DNA from: Ehretia macrophylla
Taxonomy: Eukaryota > Streptophyta > Magnoliopsida > Boraginales > Ehretiaceae
Assembly: GCA_037974665.1 (NCBI GenBank)
Contig: CM075767.1
Coordinates: 19,050,840-19,114,839 of the forward strand
Reading direction: 5' to 3'
DNA: 64,000 nucleotides
In this document: one piece after another, positions 34,366 to 47,500 of the stretch
How positions within the stretch are numbered: position 1 is the first letter of the stretch
Layout of the letters: the number at the start of each line of letters is the position of its first letter
The notes under the pieces: generated by a model
What the model was told of the DNA's origin: nothing
The model's database searches: none
What the model saw: the letters and a program-made list of their open reading frames with translations, nothing else
Made by a program: the position numbers and the translations under genes

Positions 34366-37300
34366 TGTTAGAAGATAAACTTGATTAGGATTAGGACTCT
34401 ATTAAATAAGTTCTTGTTAGTTTTACATTGGTTTTTGACTAGATAGTCTTTTCCTAGTGGGTAATGGTTTCCTAGAACCATATCCTAATTGACATAGGAT
34501 TTTTGTGAATCATAAATAGGGGGTCAGTTCTTTCAATTGTAGTCATATCAAATATTAGAGCAATAAAGATTTTGTTTAGAGTCTATATATTATTTTTCCT
34601 TCTTATTTCTCTCGACGATAAAATAGCATCTTCCATATTCCAACAAAATAGTATCAAGAACTAGGTAAAGATGGTAGGGAACGGAATGTTTCCTTTTCAA
34701 TGTTCTTGGCTCACTGAGGACAATTATGATAATTGGTCCATTCGTGTGAAATCTCTACTTAAAACCTAAAGAAGATGAAGTTTTGAGTCAAAATCAAAAT
34801 GACGCATTGATAAAGAATCGCAAGAAGGATCAACAAGCTCTCTTTATTATTCATCTATATTTGGATGAAACTATGTTTGAGAAAATCTCATACGCGACTA
34901 CTGCCAAACAAGTATGGGAAATTCTCCAAAAATCACAATAGGGGGTAGACAATTTGAAAAAGATTCGTCTACAAACTTGATGAGGTGAGTTTGAATCTCT
35001 CCATATGAATGATGGTGAATCTATTTCAGATTATATTTCGAGAGTTTTGGTGGGTTGTAACCAACTGAAAATTGGTGGGTTGTAACCAACTGAAAATATA
35101 TGGAGAAGATTTAAAAGATATTCGTATTGTAGAAAAGATTCTTCGTTCTTTGCATCCAAAATATGAATATACTGTTGTAGCCATTGAAGAATCAAAAGAG
35201 TTAGATGACATGTCCGTTGATGAACTCATGGGCTCATTACAAGCTTATGAAGAAAGACACAAGAAGAAGAACCAAGAAGTCTTGGAAAAAGTTATTCAAA
35301 GTAATCTTGCTTTGAAGAAAGAAGAAAATTTTGGCAATGATGGAAGTCAAAAATGACGTGGTCATGAACACGGACATGTTAGAGGCCAAGGCCAAAACCA
35401 AGGATAAGGACGAGGACATGGTAGAAGAGGAGGATTTAATCAAGAAGAGAAAAATCAAAATTCGCATAAACTTGAGAATCGAAGAGACAATTATTCAGGA
35501 TAAAGGTATGACAAATCGCAAGTTCAATGTTACAATTGTAAAAAATATGGTCATTATGCTAATGAATGTAGAACTAATCCTAAAGTTGTGGACGAAAAAA
35601 ATGAATTTTGCTGAAAGACAAGAAGGGGAAGAAGAAATTACCATGTTGATGACTCATCATGGCGAACAAGATGGAGGAGATAGTTCATGGCATCTTGATA
35701 CAGGTGCAAGTAATCATATGACTGGACAAAGGAGTATATATATTCACAGAACTCGATAAAACTGTCAAGGACAATGTTAAATTTGGAGATGCCTCTATGG
35801 TCTCAGTAGAAGGAAAATGTAAAATTTTAATCCGTTTGAAAGATGAAAGACATTGTTTTATTTCTAAAGTTTATTATGTGCCAAAATTAAAAACTAATAT
35901 TTTGAGTTTTGGTCAACTTCTTGAGAAAAATTACACAATTTTATTGGAAGATAAACATTGTGTAATAAAAAATGAAAATAATTTTTTTCATAACAAAAGT
36001 GTCAATGACAAGAAATATATTGTTTTTGTTAAATATTTAAACTGATGTTGCAAAATGTCTTAAATCTTGTGTAAAAGAAGTTTCTAGGTTATGGCACTTG
36101 AGATTTGGGCACATAAATTTTGAAAATCTTTCATTAATGTCAAGAAAAAATATAGTGCATGGATTGTCTTCCATCAATCATCCAGAACAAATTTGTGAGG
36201 AATGTCTTTTTGGAAAACAAACTAGGAAAAAAATTTCAAACGAAGCTACATCAAAAGCAACGAGACCACTAGAATTTGTCCATACTGATATTTGTGGGCC
36301 AATTAATCCTTGCTCATACGGTAAAAATAAATATTTTATCCTTTTTATTGATGATTATAGTCGCATGACTTAGGTTTATTTTTTAAAAGAAAAATCTGAA
36401 ACTTTTTACAAGTTCAAGAAATTTAAAGCTCTTGCTGAAAAAGAAAGTGGTTGGGAGATCAAAGCCTTGAAATCTGATAGAGGTGGAGAATTCACATCAA
36501 GAGAATGCAATAATTTTTGTGAAGAGAAAAGGATTCGACACCCTTTGACAGCTTCTCGATCACCTCAAAGCATGGAGTTGCTGACAGAAAAAATAAAGTG
36601 GTTCTTGAGATGGTTCGAAGCATGTTGAAGTCTAAAGGTATGCCTAAAGAATTTTGGGCTGAAGAAGTTGATTGTGCAATCTATATGTCGAATCATTGTG
36701 TCACAAAGAGTCTTTCTAATAAGACACCATTAGAAGCATAGAGTGGAAGAAAGCCAACAATCAAGCACTTAAGGGTTTTCGGAAGCATTGCTTATGCTCA
36801 TATTCCTGATCAAAATCGAATCAAGCTTGATAACAAAAGTCAAAAGCTAGTCTTCATTTGCTATAACAAGAGTTCCAAAGCATACAAGCTCTACAATCCT
36901 ACTGATGGAAGAATTATTGTGAGCAGAGATGTCCAATTTGATAAAGAAGCTGAATGGGATTGGAATGTCAAAGAGCAAAAAAAAAAAAAAAAATACAAAT
37001 TCTTACCCATACAAGAAAAATAAGTAGAAGTCAATGAAGACTCTATATCTTTAACTCCATCTCCAACTCCAACTCAAACTCCATCTCCATATCAAGCTCC
37101 AACTTCATCTCAAGGAAACATAATTTCAACAACTTTAAGTTCACATGAAAAGACCCCTCATTTCAGAAGCTTGGATGAAATTTATGAGGTAACTCGAAAT
37201 TTAAATAATGAACTGACTCTCTTTTGTCTGCTTGCTAATTGTGAACTAATAAGGTTTGAGAAAGCTAATGAGAATGAAAGATGAAGATAAGCCATAGATG

Positions 37301-37400
37301 AAAAAAATAAGGCAATAAAGAAGAATAACACTTGGGAGCTTGCAACTTTACCTAAATACCACAAAGCCATTGGAGTCGTTGCAACTTTCAACAATTAACT
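34366..37400 (+). mobile_element. Ty1/copia remnant, 3' truncated
   Basis: The LTR (34366-34645, TGTTAGAAGAT...TTCCAACA) is followed by a degenerate primer site and then by gag (WLTEDNYDNW near 34708). A protease region (WHLDTGASNHMT, about 35690) comes next, then the integrase zinc and core regions (36098-about 36990). The beginning of the reverse transcriptase domain (NNTWELATLP, about 37325) is the last part present. The rest of RT, RNase H and the 3' LTR are absent. It is a broken fossil with many interruptions, and older than the intronic copia at 27713-32861. Lineage not assigned. Confidence 0.85.
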
Positions 37401-38160
37401 TGTAGTCGTTGCAACTTTTTTATTTAATATCAATTTTTTTAAAAGTAGATATTGCAATTAAGATGAAACGGCTCGTTAATTACTATTTGAAATTTATATA
37501 TTTCTTTACTTCTTAAAATGTAGACTTGCAATTAATTTTTAATTCTAAAGTTAATGTTGGTTGTAGCTTATTGCAAACTTGTAATGATGCATTCTTACAT
37601 TGCTTAAACCTTAATGCATACTATTTCAAATTTTTTTAAATTGATAAGTGGACTCAAATTGTGCTGGGTTTGAGTTAGGTTTGTGCTGGGCCTATGTTCG
37701 AGTGGCTTGAGTTGGGCTAGACTAGTCTAATGAGAGTGAAAGATGAAGATAAGCCATAGATGAAAAAAATAAGGCAATAAAGAAGAATAACACTTGGGAT
37801 TTTGCAACTTTACCTAAATGCCACAAAGCCATTGGAGTCATTGCAACTTTTTTTTATTAAATATCAATTTTTTTAAAAGTAGATATTGCAATTAAGATGA
37901 AACGGCTCGTCAATTACTATTTGAAATTTATATATTTCTTTACTCCTTAAAGTGTAGACTTGCAATTAATTTTTAATTCTAAAGTTAATGTTAGTTGTAG
38001 CTTATTGCAAACTTGTAATGATGCATTCTTACATTGCTTAAACCTTAATGCATACTATTTCAATCTTTTTTAAATTGATAAGTGGACTCGAATTGTGTTG
38101 GGTACAAGTTAGGGTTGTGCTGGGCCTATGTTCGAGTGGCTTGAGTTGGGCTAGACTGGT
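37264..38160 (+). repeat. ~460-bp direct tandem duplication
   Basis: Copy 1 (37264-37727) and copy 2 (37728-38160) are highly similar, joined head to tail, with a period of 462 at AGATGAAGATAA. Copy 1 has about 30 extra bases. Each copy contains the broken reverse-transcriptase start of the neighbouring copia plus about 340 bp of downstream DNA, so the duplication happened after the copia lost its 3' end. Confidence 0.88.
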
Positions 38161-38651
38161 CATGTGTAGAAATGGGTCTAAGTTCAAATAGATTGGGTAA
38201 AAAATTATATTACCCAACTCGGTCCACTTACATGTGATGGGTTGAATTGAGTCGAGCCCATTTTTAACTAGGTTGGACTAGGTCCAAATTTTAGTGTACT
38301 AAATTGTACTGAGAGTATGTCAGTCTAGTCCAAATACCAACTCTAATTTCAAACAAAAGACCCCAAAAAATGTGAAACACATTCCAAGACCAAACATTGG
38401 GATTAGAAGTTGAGACACACAACCCAAGTCCGATGCCTAAGAAACATCAACTAACTCAACAAACCATGGGATAAAAAGAAAAACTAAAAACTAACACCCA
38501 AAGCCGAAAACAATGGGCTAAAAACTAGAAATTTGAAACAATCGATAGAAAAACCCTTCTACCATCTGTTAACAAGCCACCAACCTTAGAATTGACAAGA
38601 CACCATTCACAACTATCAAGACTAGCTCTACACTAACCACTTAGACTATAA
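38161..38651. other. Intergenic, nothing recognised
   Basis: Short spacer between the tandem duplication and the Harbinger element, ending in its TAA target site; no gene or repeat supported. Confidence 0.4.
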
Positions 38652-39025
38652 GAGCATCCTTAATAGGGGGCTTTAAATCAAGGTCTCTATCTCTATATTT
38701 AGAGTCCCTGCCAAATTTAGAGACTCTAATTAAAACTCAAGTGTTTTTTTGGGTCTCTAAAAAAGATTCATCCCTAGTGAGGGTCTCTATTTACTTGAGT
38801 CTCTATATTATCTTTAATTTAATTTTACATACTAATTTGATTATGTTTTATTTTTTGCATGTGTTAATTTTTTTTAATTTCAATTGTTATTTATATTTTC
38901 GCAACTTTTTTTTACGAACATTTCGAACAAAAAATAAACTAATTCCGACAATGATAGCATTTATCCACATGGATGTCGTTTAATTACATCCGATTACATT
39001 GTGTTTTTTTATTTTCAATATCATC

Positions 39026-39265
39026 CGTTCGTTTCTTATCTGAAACACACATCTCTTATCCGAATAAGGGTCATTGGATTGGATATTCCTTAGTCAATCT
39101 TATCCGTCTGTTTGCTATCATAAACTAAAATCTGTTATCCAAATAAAGGCCATTGGATTGGATTTTCCTTAGTCAATCTCATATGTTTGTTTGCTATCAT
39201 CAATTAAAATCTCTTATTTGAATAAGGGCCATTGGATTGGATTCTCTTCTCTCAATCTCATCCGT
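39026..39265 (+). repeat. 79-bp tandem repeat, 3 copies, in the Harbinger 5' region
   Basis: Units start at about 39026, 39105 and 39184. Each has a CATTGGATTGGAT core followed by TCAATCT(T/C)AT. They lie just upstream of the transposase frame and may be part of its promoter or subterminal binding region. Confidence 0.8.
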
Positions 39266-39369
39266 CCGTTTAAGTCATCTTATCCACTCATAAAATTATA
39301 TATATTACGTCCTCAGACCTTTCACAAGCACCATAATCAAATACTACAATCTATATCACTCTTTATACA

Positions 39370-40715
39370 ATGTCCCAACAAGGAGTCGATTCCTCTCCAG
39401 CCAATGACGGCATCCATGGCCACGCCAATGACTGCATCCATGGCCACGCCGGTAACAAAATCCATGGGCACACGATGATGATGATGATGTACGGACAATA
39501 TCAATCTATGATGCATATTGCACATCAGTTGAGTACGGAGGAACATGGAAACACATCTTCACATCGACAATCGATCGAAAGAGATCGGGTAGGTGCCCTT
39601 AATAGGCTTGTGAATGATTATTTTGTTGATCGTCCTCTGTATCCTGCTTCTGAATTCACAAGATGCTTTCGTATGAGACACGAATTTTTTCTCAAAATTA
39701 TGGGAGATATCGTGCAGTATGACAATTACTTTAAACAGAAACCATATGCAGTTGAAAAGTAGGGGTTGTCACCGCATGTCAAGATGACAACAACATTTCG
39801 TATGCTTGCGTACGGAAAGCTTGCAGATGCAAATGATGATTATTTGAAAATTACAAAGACTACATCTTTGAAGTCGATAAAGAAATTTTGTTGTGTTGTC
39901 AATGCACTATATGCAACGAGTATCTATGCCGTCCCAACAATGTGGACCTAGTTAGGCTTCTCAGCAAAGCTGACCAACGTGGATTTCCAAGAATGCTAGG
40001 TAGTTTGGACTGTAGGCATTGGGAATGGAAAAATGGCCCAACCGCATGGGCTGGAATATATGTTGGACACCATGGTGGACCAACCATAATACTTGAAGCA
40101 GTTGTGTCATATGACACTTGGATATGGCATTCATTCTTCGGAACACCAAGTGTGCGTAACGATCTCAATGTATGATATAGTTCACCTATTTTTTCGGATG
40201 TTCTTGAAGTTAGAGCTCCACACATTTGATATACACTCAATGGTAGACAATATAAGCAAGGATATTCTCTCGCTGATGGTATATATCCTCATTGGTTTAC
40301 CATTGTTCAGGCATATCCTGCGACACAAGATAGCGATAAGATGATATTTAATCAACTATAACAGGCATACCGTAAGGATGTTGAAAGAGCTTTTACAATA
40401 CTTCAAGCTCGATTTGAAATCATCAAAAGGTCATGTCGTTTTCGGCATGAGAAGGAGATTATGAAGACTTGTATAACTCTTCATAATATGATAGTGGAAG
40501 ACAACCGGGATGAAGAGGACGATGATTTCGATGACAATCCATCACGTTATCATGTGGAAAAGCCCCATGTTGAACTAAATCGAGACCCATTAACTATTAC
40601 TAAATATCTAAACAATGGTGCTCAAATAAGAGACGAAGTTGCTTACTATATGCTCCGAAATGATCTTGTTCAACACGTTTGGAATGAATATCGTACCGAA
40701 AATATCAATATGTAA
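39370..40715 (+). pseudogene. Harbinger DDE transposase, degenerate
   Basis: An ATG at 39370 opens a low-complexity leader (HGHANDCIHGHAG). The conserved Harbinger N-terminal region follows (RDRVGALNRLVNDYFVDRP, then FRMRHEFFLKIM). A TAG at 39760-39762 interrupts just before the usual GLSP motif. A frameshift lies near 39910. The catalytic segment resumes as RGFPRMLGSLDCRHWEWKNG (first D), TIILEAV, and WIWHSFFGT...NDLNV (second D). The region holding ADGIYPHW and DVERAFTILQARFEI (the E) follows with at least three more stops (about 40175, 40230, 40360). The C-terminus, HNMIVEDNRDEED onward to the stop at 40715, is open. The enzyme would cut and paste elements with GAGCATCC-like ends, but this copy cannot make a full protein. 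Confidence 0.88.
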
Positions 40716-40980
40716 TTGCTTGGACTGTATTAAGAAGACATTTCATTGTTAATCTTTTGTACGCGGATCTTTTTAAACGGTAGGACATTTAATTGTAATT
40801 ATCTTTGTTTATCGTATTTTTTTCGACCTAATTGTCAAACGGTAGGACATTTTTTCTATAATTAATCAAACAAACAAGTAATTGAAGTAAAACGTTAAGA
40901 CCAACTCATTAATTAAAACATGACATTGAAACAAGGAAATGAATTAAATGCTACAAATACAAATACGATTTTTGGGTAGC

Positions 40981-41905
40981 TTAAGGCATATCAGGCTCAT
41001 CGAACATATCGCGACGATATACATCATCTTTAAAGTTTATCGAATGGGGGGCCCTTTTTGCAATAATTGTTGTTTGTTGCTCGATCATCCACGCCCTTCT
41101 AGTCGGTGTTTCGATGGTGGAGGTCTTCATCGCCATAATATTGAAATTTGTAAAAGTCTCAAAATTCTCTTTGTATTCCTTCATCATTTTCTTCATATTT
41201 TTGCCTTGCTCCACGATATCCCTTGCAATGTCCTTGCGTTTTTAAAGCCTTTTGGCCTTCTTGTTTCTGATCGGTCCTGAGGACGAGGGTACAGTTGGGG
41301 TCTCGGGCATCGACTCATCTGGATCGTCATTTTCGAGAGAAACTGAAGTCTCAGACTGCGTCATACTGGCATTTGTGTCAGTCATCGATTCACTATGGGA
41401 GAATTCAACTTCGATAATTTTCCTCCACTTTTGACCATGCTGTAATATTGTCCAACAATGATCGAGGTTGAAATTTTTACCAGCAGCAGAGTATAAGCGT
41501 CTTGCGTCATCTATCTGTAAAACAAAAAGAATATTATTAGTAATTGTTAATTATTAAATATATACAAATGAATGTCACTAACTAATATTATGTGAAAAAA
41601 ATGAACGATGTCAGCGGCTTTTACTCCACTCCTCGGTCTCATATTGATTTGAGCAATACACTCCGTAAATTTTATGCACTTTTGGTTGATCGAAGTCAAT
41701 CGGGACTTAAAACTCTTTGATGTCCTCTTTTCAAGTGGATTGACACGGGGTGAAATTCTTCAAATTTTTCAGCAGTACGGTTCTAAATTGTCGCCAATGT
41801 TTGATTTCGGCCTAGTGGATCTTCACTTATAGCAATGTAAGCGCGAAACAAAGATATATCTAAAATTGCGACCCCTTGAACCTCTTTCACAATTCTCCAT
41901 ATCCT
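40981..41905 (-). pseudogene. Harbinger ORF2 (SANT/trihelix-like partner), degenerate
   Basis: Minus-strand pieces resemble the DNA-binding partner protein of plant PIF/Harbinger elements. A first exon (about 41905-41600) has AYIAISEDPLGRNQTLATI and, after a frame change, LKSRLTSINQKCIKF. A second exon starts near 41517 after an AG acceptor and has LDHCWTILQHGQKW. An acidic stretch and a basic KKAKR stretch follow. The exon ends in a coiled-coil-like tail (EQGKNMKKMMKEYKENFETF) with its stop at about 40981. Several stops and frame changes break it. In the family this protein helps the transposase bind the element ends and enter the nucleus. Confidence 0.72.
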
Positions 41906-41935
41906 AAAAAAAATCGATAGTTAGTAATTACAGAT

Positions 41936-42360
41936 AAATAAAAATAAAGTTAAATTAAACATAAAAAATAAAGTTATAATTAAAACCTGAAAAAATAATT
42001 ACAAAGTTAAAATAAAGAATTAAAAAATAAAGTTAAATTAAACATTAAAAAATAAAGTTATAATTGAGTGTTAAAAAAATAATTATAAATTTAAAATTAA
42101 GCATTAAAAAATAAAGTTATAATTGAGTGTTAAAAAAATAATTATAAATTTAAAATTAAGCATTAAAAAATAAAGTTAAATTAAACATTAAAAATAAAGT
42201 TATAATTGAGTGTTAAAAAAATAATTACAAACTTAAAATTAAGCATTAAAAAAATAAAGTTAAATTAAACATTAAAAAATAAAGTTATAATTGAGCATTA
42301 AAAAATAAAGTAAACTTAAGCATTAAAAATATAATTACAAAGTTAAAATTGAGTATTATA
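41936..42360. repeat. AT-rich tandem repeat inside Harbinger
   Basis: Units of about 60-75 bp are built from AAAAAATAAAGTTATAATTGAG and TAAAATTAAGCATTAAAAAA-type words (overlapping, variable), repeated roughly six times. Only A, T and rare G/C occur. No coding. Confidence 0.8.
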
Positions 42361-43113
42361 TAAATTAAAAAAAATTCATAAAAAATAAATTAAAAATAAA
42401 ATCATAAAAAATAAACAAAAATAAAATCTTTATATAAAACCCAACCCCTCATCCCTCCACCAACCCATTCCATTTATGCCGCCGCCATCCCCTTCCCTAT
42501 TCCCTCAACCCTAGACCACACCTCATCATTCCCTCACACCCAACTCTCCTATCACCCCTCCCCTTCCTTCTCCTCTCCCGTTACCCCTTTCCCCACCCCA
42601 TTCATTTCCCGTCAGCCATAGTAGAATGTTTCACATGGAAAAGTTTTTTTTTTAATTATATTTGTTGCTTAATTTTTTTTCAAATCTATTGCTTTTTTTT
42701 TTGTTTGTCATTGATGGTCTGATTGGTTGCATATATAGGGAATCAGACCATCGACGACTCTTTTAATTTTTTTTTAAAAATCCAATCTGATGATCTGAAG
42801 ATGTCAGATCGTCAGATCTGATATATCTCAACGGCTCTATTGAAAAGTTATTTTTTTTTTAAATCAGATCTGGATGTACTTTATGGGGAAAAAAAATAGA
42901 GACTCGTTTGTCTCTATTTGGAGTCTTTATATTCATCAACAAATTTGTTGATGAATTTAGAGACTCTCTACTTTTTTGGATTAAAATCTTTATTTTCTTG
43001 AGCCTGGGCTGTAAAAATATTTTAGAGACCTCCATTGTATGAATTTTTTTTCCCCAAGGTCTCTATTTTGTATAATAATTGCAGTTTACAGCCTCCCATT
43101 GAGGATGCTTTAA

Positions 43114-44504
43114 CAACCCACACAAATTCTACTGCAATAGTCATGACCATGACTATCAATTAACGAGAATGAATTCTTTCATTGGTTAGATCATCTCATG
43201 TTGAGATTATGGAAAATTTTGACTACTGATTAGCTCTGTCTTAATTTTGAGTTAACACGTGTCAAGATATGTGAACCTGAAGTGAGAGAGAAATAAAATG
43301 TAAGAGTAGGCCCAAAGATCTAGCCTATGAGAAGATTTGTTTTCTTAATTAACCCCCTCGATGCTTTATGACAGAGTCAACAGATGTTACCGCAAGCTTG
43401 GAAGAAAAATTGTATCATAGTTAATTTTCAAAGTGTGATGCGGATACACTAATTTTGTTCAACACATGGTCTAACATGTGAAACAAAGAGATTAATTAGG
43501 CGCTTTAGAGACCCCAACTAGGGCTTTTTTTTCTGATGATATGAAAATTCAATTAGCGGAGTTCGATCACCCTTTGGTAAATTCTCGAATGTAGAGATAC
43601 ATCCCAATACATACACTGATTCAATCAAGGTTACCTAGAGTAAGTTGTGTGAATCGAAACCAGCTAAGACTTTTTGGCTACTTAATGTTTTAAAAAATTT
43701 AGATATTAAGCTGCGTGGCTATAATAAAACCTAATTGTTGTCTTCTTTTGTTATGTTTGATGCATATTTACTGAGTGTATTTACATGATAAGAATGACAT
43801 ACCTTATCTTGAGCTTGGACATTGTTGTACTTAACTTAGTTAGTGTTCCGTCAAAATTAATCTTTTATGATATCGTGCCACCTATGTAACATGTCATTAA
43901 AGTTCAAAATTGACCTTATCGAGTAGATACAACTTCAATTTAGTAGCGAGATATGCTTAGCCTTAAAATTAATCAATAAAGATATCATTTAGCTAGTGCC
44001 AAGGTTAAATATTCTCAACATGCATAAAATTTCTCATATTGCCATAACTACTCAAATGGACGGCCAGACACTTCTTCCTATGGAAAAAATAGCACCAAAA
44101 CCATGCATAGAATGAAAAGGAAAAAAGAAGGAAGCATAAGAAGTTCGAATGACAATTTAGGGTACAAACTATATTTTACCAAAGCATGTTTGGCTTAACT
44201 AGTAGGTTAGAGAAAATTCCTACGAGCTTCTGCACGACGGATTTTTTTTCAAATTCTTAATCCAATTTTTTTTTCAAATTAGATATCCAAATTATAAGTT
44301 ATTTATTTATTCATTTTTATTTTCAAGTAATTTTAATATACTTAGTCATCTAAAATCACAAATTATTTATTCGTATTATCTATTCATCCATACTAATTAT
44401 CTAAGTTTAATTTTAAAATTGAATGGAACACATATGCATGTCAAAGTTTTAAAAGTAGAGCTCCAAGATATAGGGAAAGGAAAAGAATATCTATAATGAA
44501 TTTA
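43114..44504. other. Intergenic, nothing recognised
   Basis: Spacer between the Harbinger element and the truncated copia. I searched it for the missing exon 1 of the TPS pseudogene (an RRx8W segment on the plus strand) and did not see it. Confidence 0.4.
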
Positions 44505-47500
44505 TTTACAAATCAGATAGATAAGACTACCAACCAGCTGGCGATATAAAGATGCATCTGGAAGTGGTGTCCCATCCAGGGGGGTAAGGCGGACAGTAGC
44601 ATTAAGATGAGTAGATGCAATCTTGCTATCAGTAAGACCTGCACGAGCCTACAGATCAGAAGAATATTTGGCCTGAGAGAGATAGTAGCCAGCTGAATCA
44701 GATGAGACTTCAATCCCTAGAAAGTAACTTAAAGGACCAAGATCTTTCATCTCAAAGTGGTGACTGAGAAACTGCTTAAGATCAGAAATACCAGCCAAGT
44801 CATCCCCAGTGATAATCATATCATCCACATATAAGATCAACAGAATAATACCAGACTCAGAACGTCGAATAAACAATGCAGAATCATGATTACTCGGAGT
44901 GAAGCCGAAGTCAGTAATAACAGAACTGAATTTAGAAAACCAGGCACGTGGAACTTGCTTGAGACCATACAGAGCACGACGTAAATGACACACCTTATGA
45001 GGAGGATGAGAGTAGCCTGGAGGAGGCTTCATAAAAACTTCTTCAGTAAGGTCACCATTGAGGAAAGCATTTTTAACATCCATCTGGAACAACTTCCACT
45101 GTCTGGTAGCAGCAACAGCAACTAATGTCCGAACAGAGGTGAGACGAGCAACCGGGGCAAATGTCTCCTCATAATCAATCCCATACTCCTGAGTAAAGCC
45201 CTTAGCCACTAATCGAGCCTTATAGCGCTCTATAGAGCCATCAGAGTGAGTCTTGACCTTGTATATCCATTTGCAACCCATGACATTCTTTCCCGATGGT
45301 AGATCAACCAAATCCCAAGTGTGTTTAGCTTCCAAGGCCTGTAATTCATCTTGCATAGCTTGCTGCCAAAGAGGGTCAGAGCTTGCCTCACGATAAGTTT
45401 GACGCTCATGGAGAGAAAGAATGGTAGAAAAACAATGATAATCAAGAAGGTGATGAGCGATAGCTCTTACACGTGTAGACCGTCGGAGTGAGAGATCAGG
45501 AGAGTCATGGGGCTCAGCATCATGCACAGGACCATCAGATGGTGCAGTCTCTTCAGGATGAGGCACGTCAGGGGTAGCGCTGGTGCTTGTACTAGAACCT
45601 GTGTCATTGTCATCAGGAGGAAATAAGGGAAGAGAGGGATCTGTGAAGTCCGGGGTAGAGACAGCATGAGAAAGAGAGAATGACGAGAGTGATGAGAACA
45701 TTTTATTTTCCCAAAAGATCACGTGACGAGATATACGGAGACGTTTAGAAAGAGGATCCCAATACCGAAAACCCTTATGCTCAATACCGTAACCTAAGAA
45801 GCAACATAACCGAGCTCGAGGCTCAAGCTTTGTACGTTCATGTTGGGGAAGGGAGACAAAACATGCACAACCAAAGACCTTAAGATAATCATACTCTGGG
45901 GAACAACCATACAATCGTTTGAAAGGAGTGAGATTATCAATAGTGGGAGAGGGTAAACGGTTAATAACATGCACAACAGTGAGAACAGCTTCACCCCAGA
46001 AGTGCTCAGGACACGATGAAGAGATAAGGAATGTGCGAGTAGTATCAAGAATGTGTCTATGTTTTCGTTCAACACGCCCGTTTTGTTGTGAAGTGTAAGG
46101 GCAAGAGCGATGTGAGACAATGCCATGTTGACGCAAAAGAGCAAGTATAATGGACTCTTGATACTCCATAGTATTGTCAGCACGAAGGATCTTTATGCGC
46201 TGATTGAAATGAATGTGAATCATAGCAGTGAATTTAGAATATATGCGTGGCAAGTCAGATCGATGATGCATAAGATATATCCATGTAAAACGAGAATGAT
46301 CATCCACAAAAATGACAAAGTATCGAGATCTCCCCATGGTAGAAGTAGGGGAAGGGCCCCAAATATCAGAGTGAACTAAATCAAAACATGCAGAGGATAA
46401 GGAATCACTTTTATTAAATGGCAAAGCATACTGTTTTCCAAGTTGACAAGATAAACATTCAAAGTTGTGGACAACAAGTTTTCCTAACGAGCCTCTAGAA
46501 ACTAAAGATTGTAATTTGCCTAAAGAAGCATGACCTAAACGAGAATTCCATAGGTGAAGAGAGGTAGAGCCTGATAAAGTAGTACCGGAAGCGACAGTAG
46601 AGAGATGAGAGGGAAGATGTAGGCTGACAAGCTCGAACAAACGCCTAACCTTATGGCCGATCCCAAGAAGCTGTCCCGTCTAAGGGTCCTGTACACAACA
46701 ACCAGAAGAAAAAAAAATGACAGTCAGACCAAGGTCACATAGTTGACCAACAGAGATAAGGCTAAGAATAAGTTTTGGAACAAGATAAGTATCACGAAAT
46801 GAGGCATGAGATGTAGATACAGTGCCGATATGACTGATGGGCATGGATGTACCATCAGCGGTGTAAATGGCAAATGCAGATGAATTGACAACTTTATGGG
46901 TCAAGCTATGGGAGCCATAGGTCATGTGATTCAAATAAGCAGAATCAAAAAACCATGAGGACTTACCGGAAGTGACTGAGAAAGCAGTGGAAGAAGGAGA
47001 GCCACACTGGGCTAAAACCTGTTTAAGAATATCTTGAAGGTCGGCAACAGAGATAGAGGAGGTAGATGGATCATTGAGAGAAGCAGAGGAACCTTCAGTT
47101 ATGGCAGCAGAATGTGATAGCAGTATTGACGAATTGTGGGCCTTGGAAGAACCACCCTTGGGCCGATTACCCTGAGAATTCCTGTTGGGGTTGTGATAAC
47201 ACTCTTGTTGTTAATGACCAAGACCTGTTTTCTTGCAAAAAGAACATATCTGAGTGGAGCAGTGTAAGAGAAGATGACCAGGAAGATGACAATACTTGCA
47301 TTCAATTGAGGAGGCTGAATTTTTATTGGATGTAATGTTGGGAGTTGCAAGTACTACATCAGTTGAGCAAGATCTTCGAGATTGAAGACGGGTCTCTTCT
47401 GAAATAAGCTCTTGGACTGCTTGTTCAAGTGTAGGAAATTGACTACGATGAAGGAGAGAGGCATGAACAGGCTCGAAATCATCATGAAGGGCCATGAGAA

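Larger units (their letters stand above)
38652..43110 (+). mobile_element. PIF/Harbinger element with TAA TSD, both genes decayed
   Basis: The left terminus GAGCATCCTTAATAGGGGG is mirrored by the right terminus, which in reverse complement reads AAGCATCCTCAATGGGAGG. Related GGTCTCTAT words lie just inside both ends. TAA flanks both sides (38649-38651, 43111-43113), the three-base duplication expected of PIF/Harbinger. The 4459-bp element carries a DDE transposase on the plus strand and a SANT/Myb-like partner gene on the minus strand, convergent to it. That is the normal two-gene layout of autonomous members. Both genes carry several inactivating changes, so it can only move if supplied in trans. 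Confidence 0.9.

Noticed and set aside
43114-44504. Search for exon 1 of the TPS pseudogene
   Set aside because: No RRx8W-coding segment found on the plus strand, so exon 1 is treated as missing.
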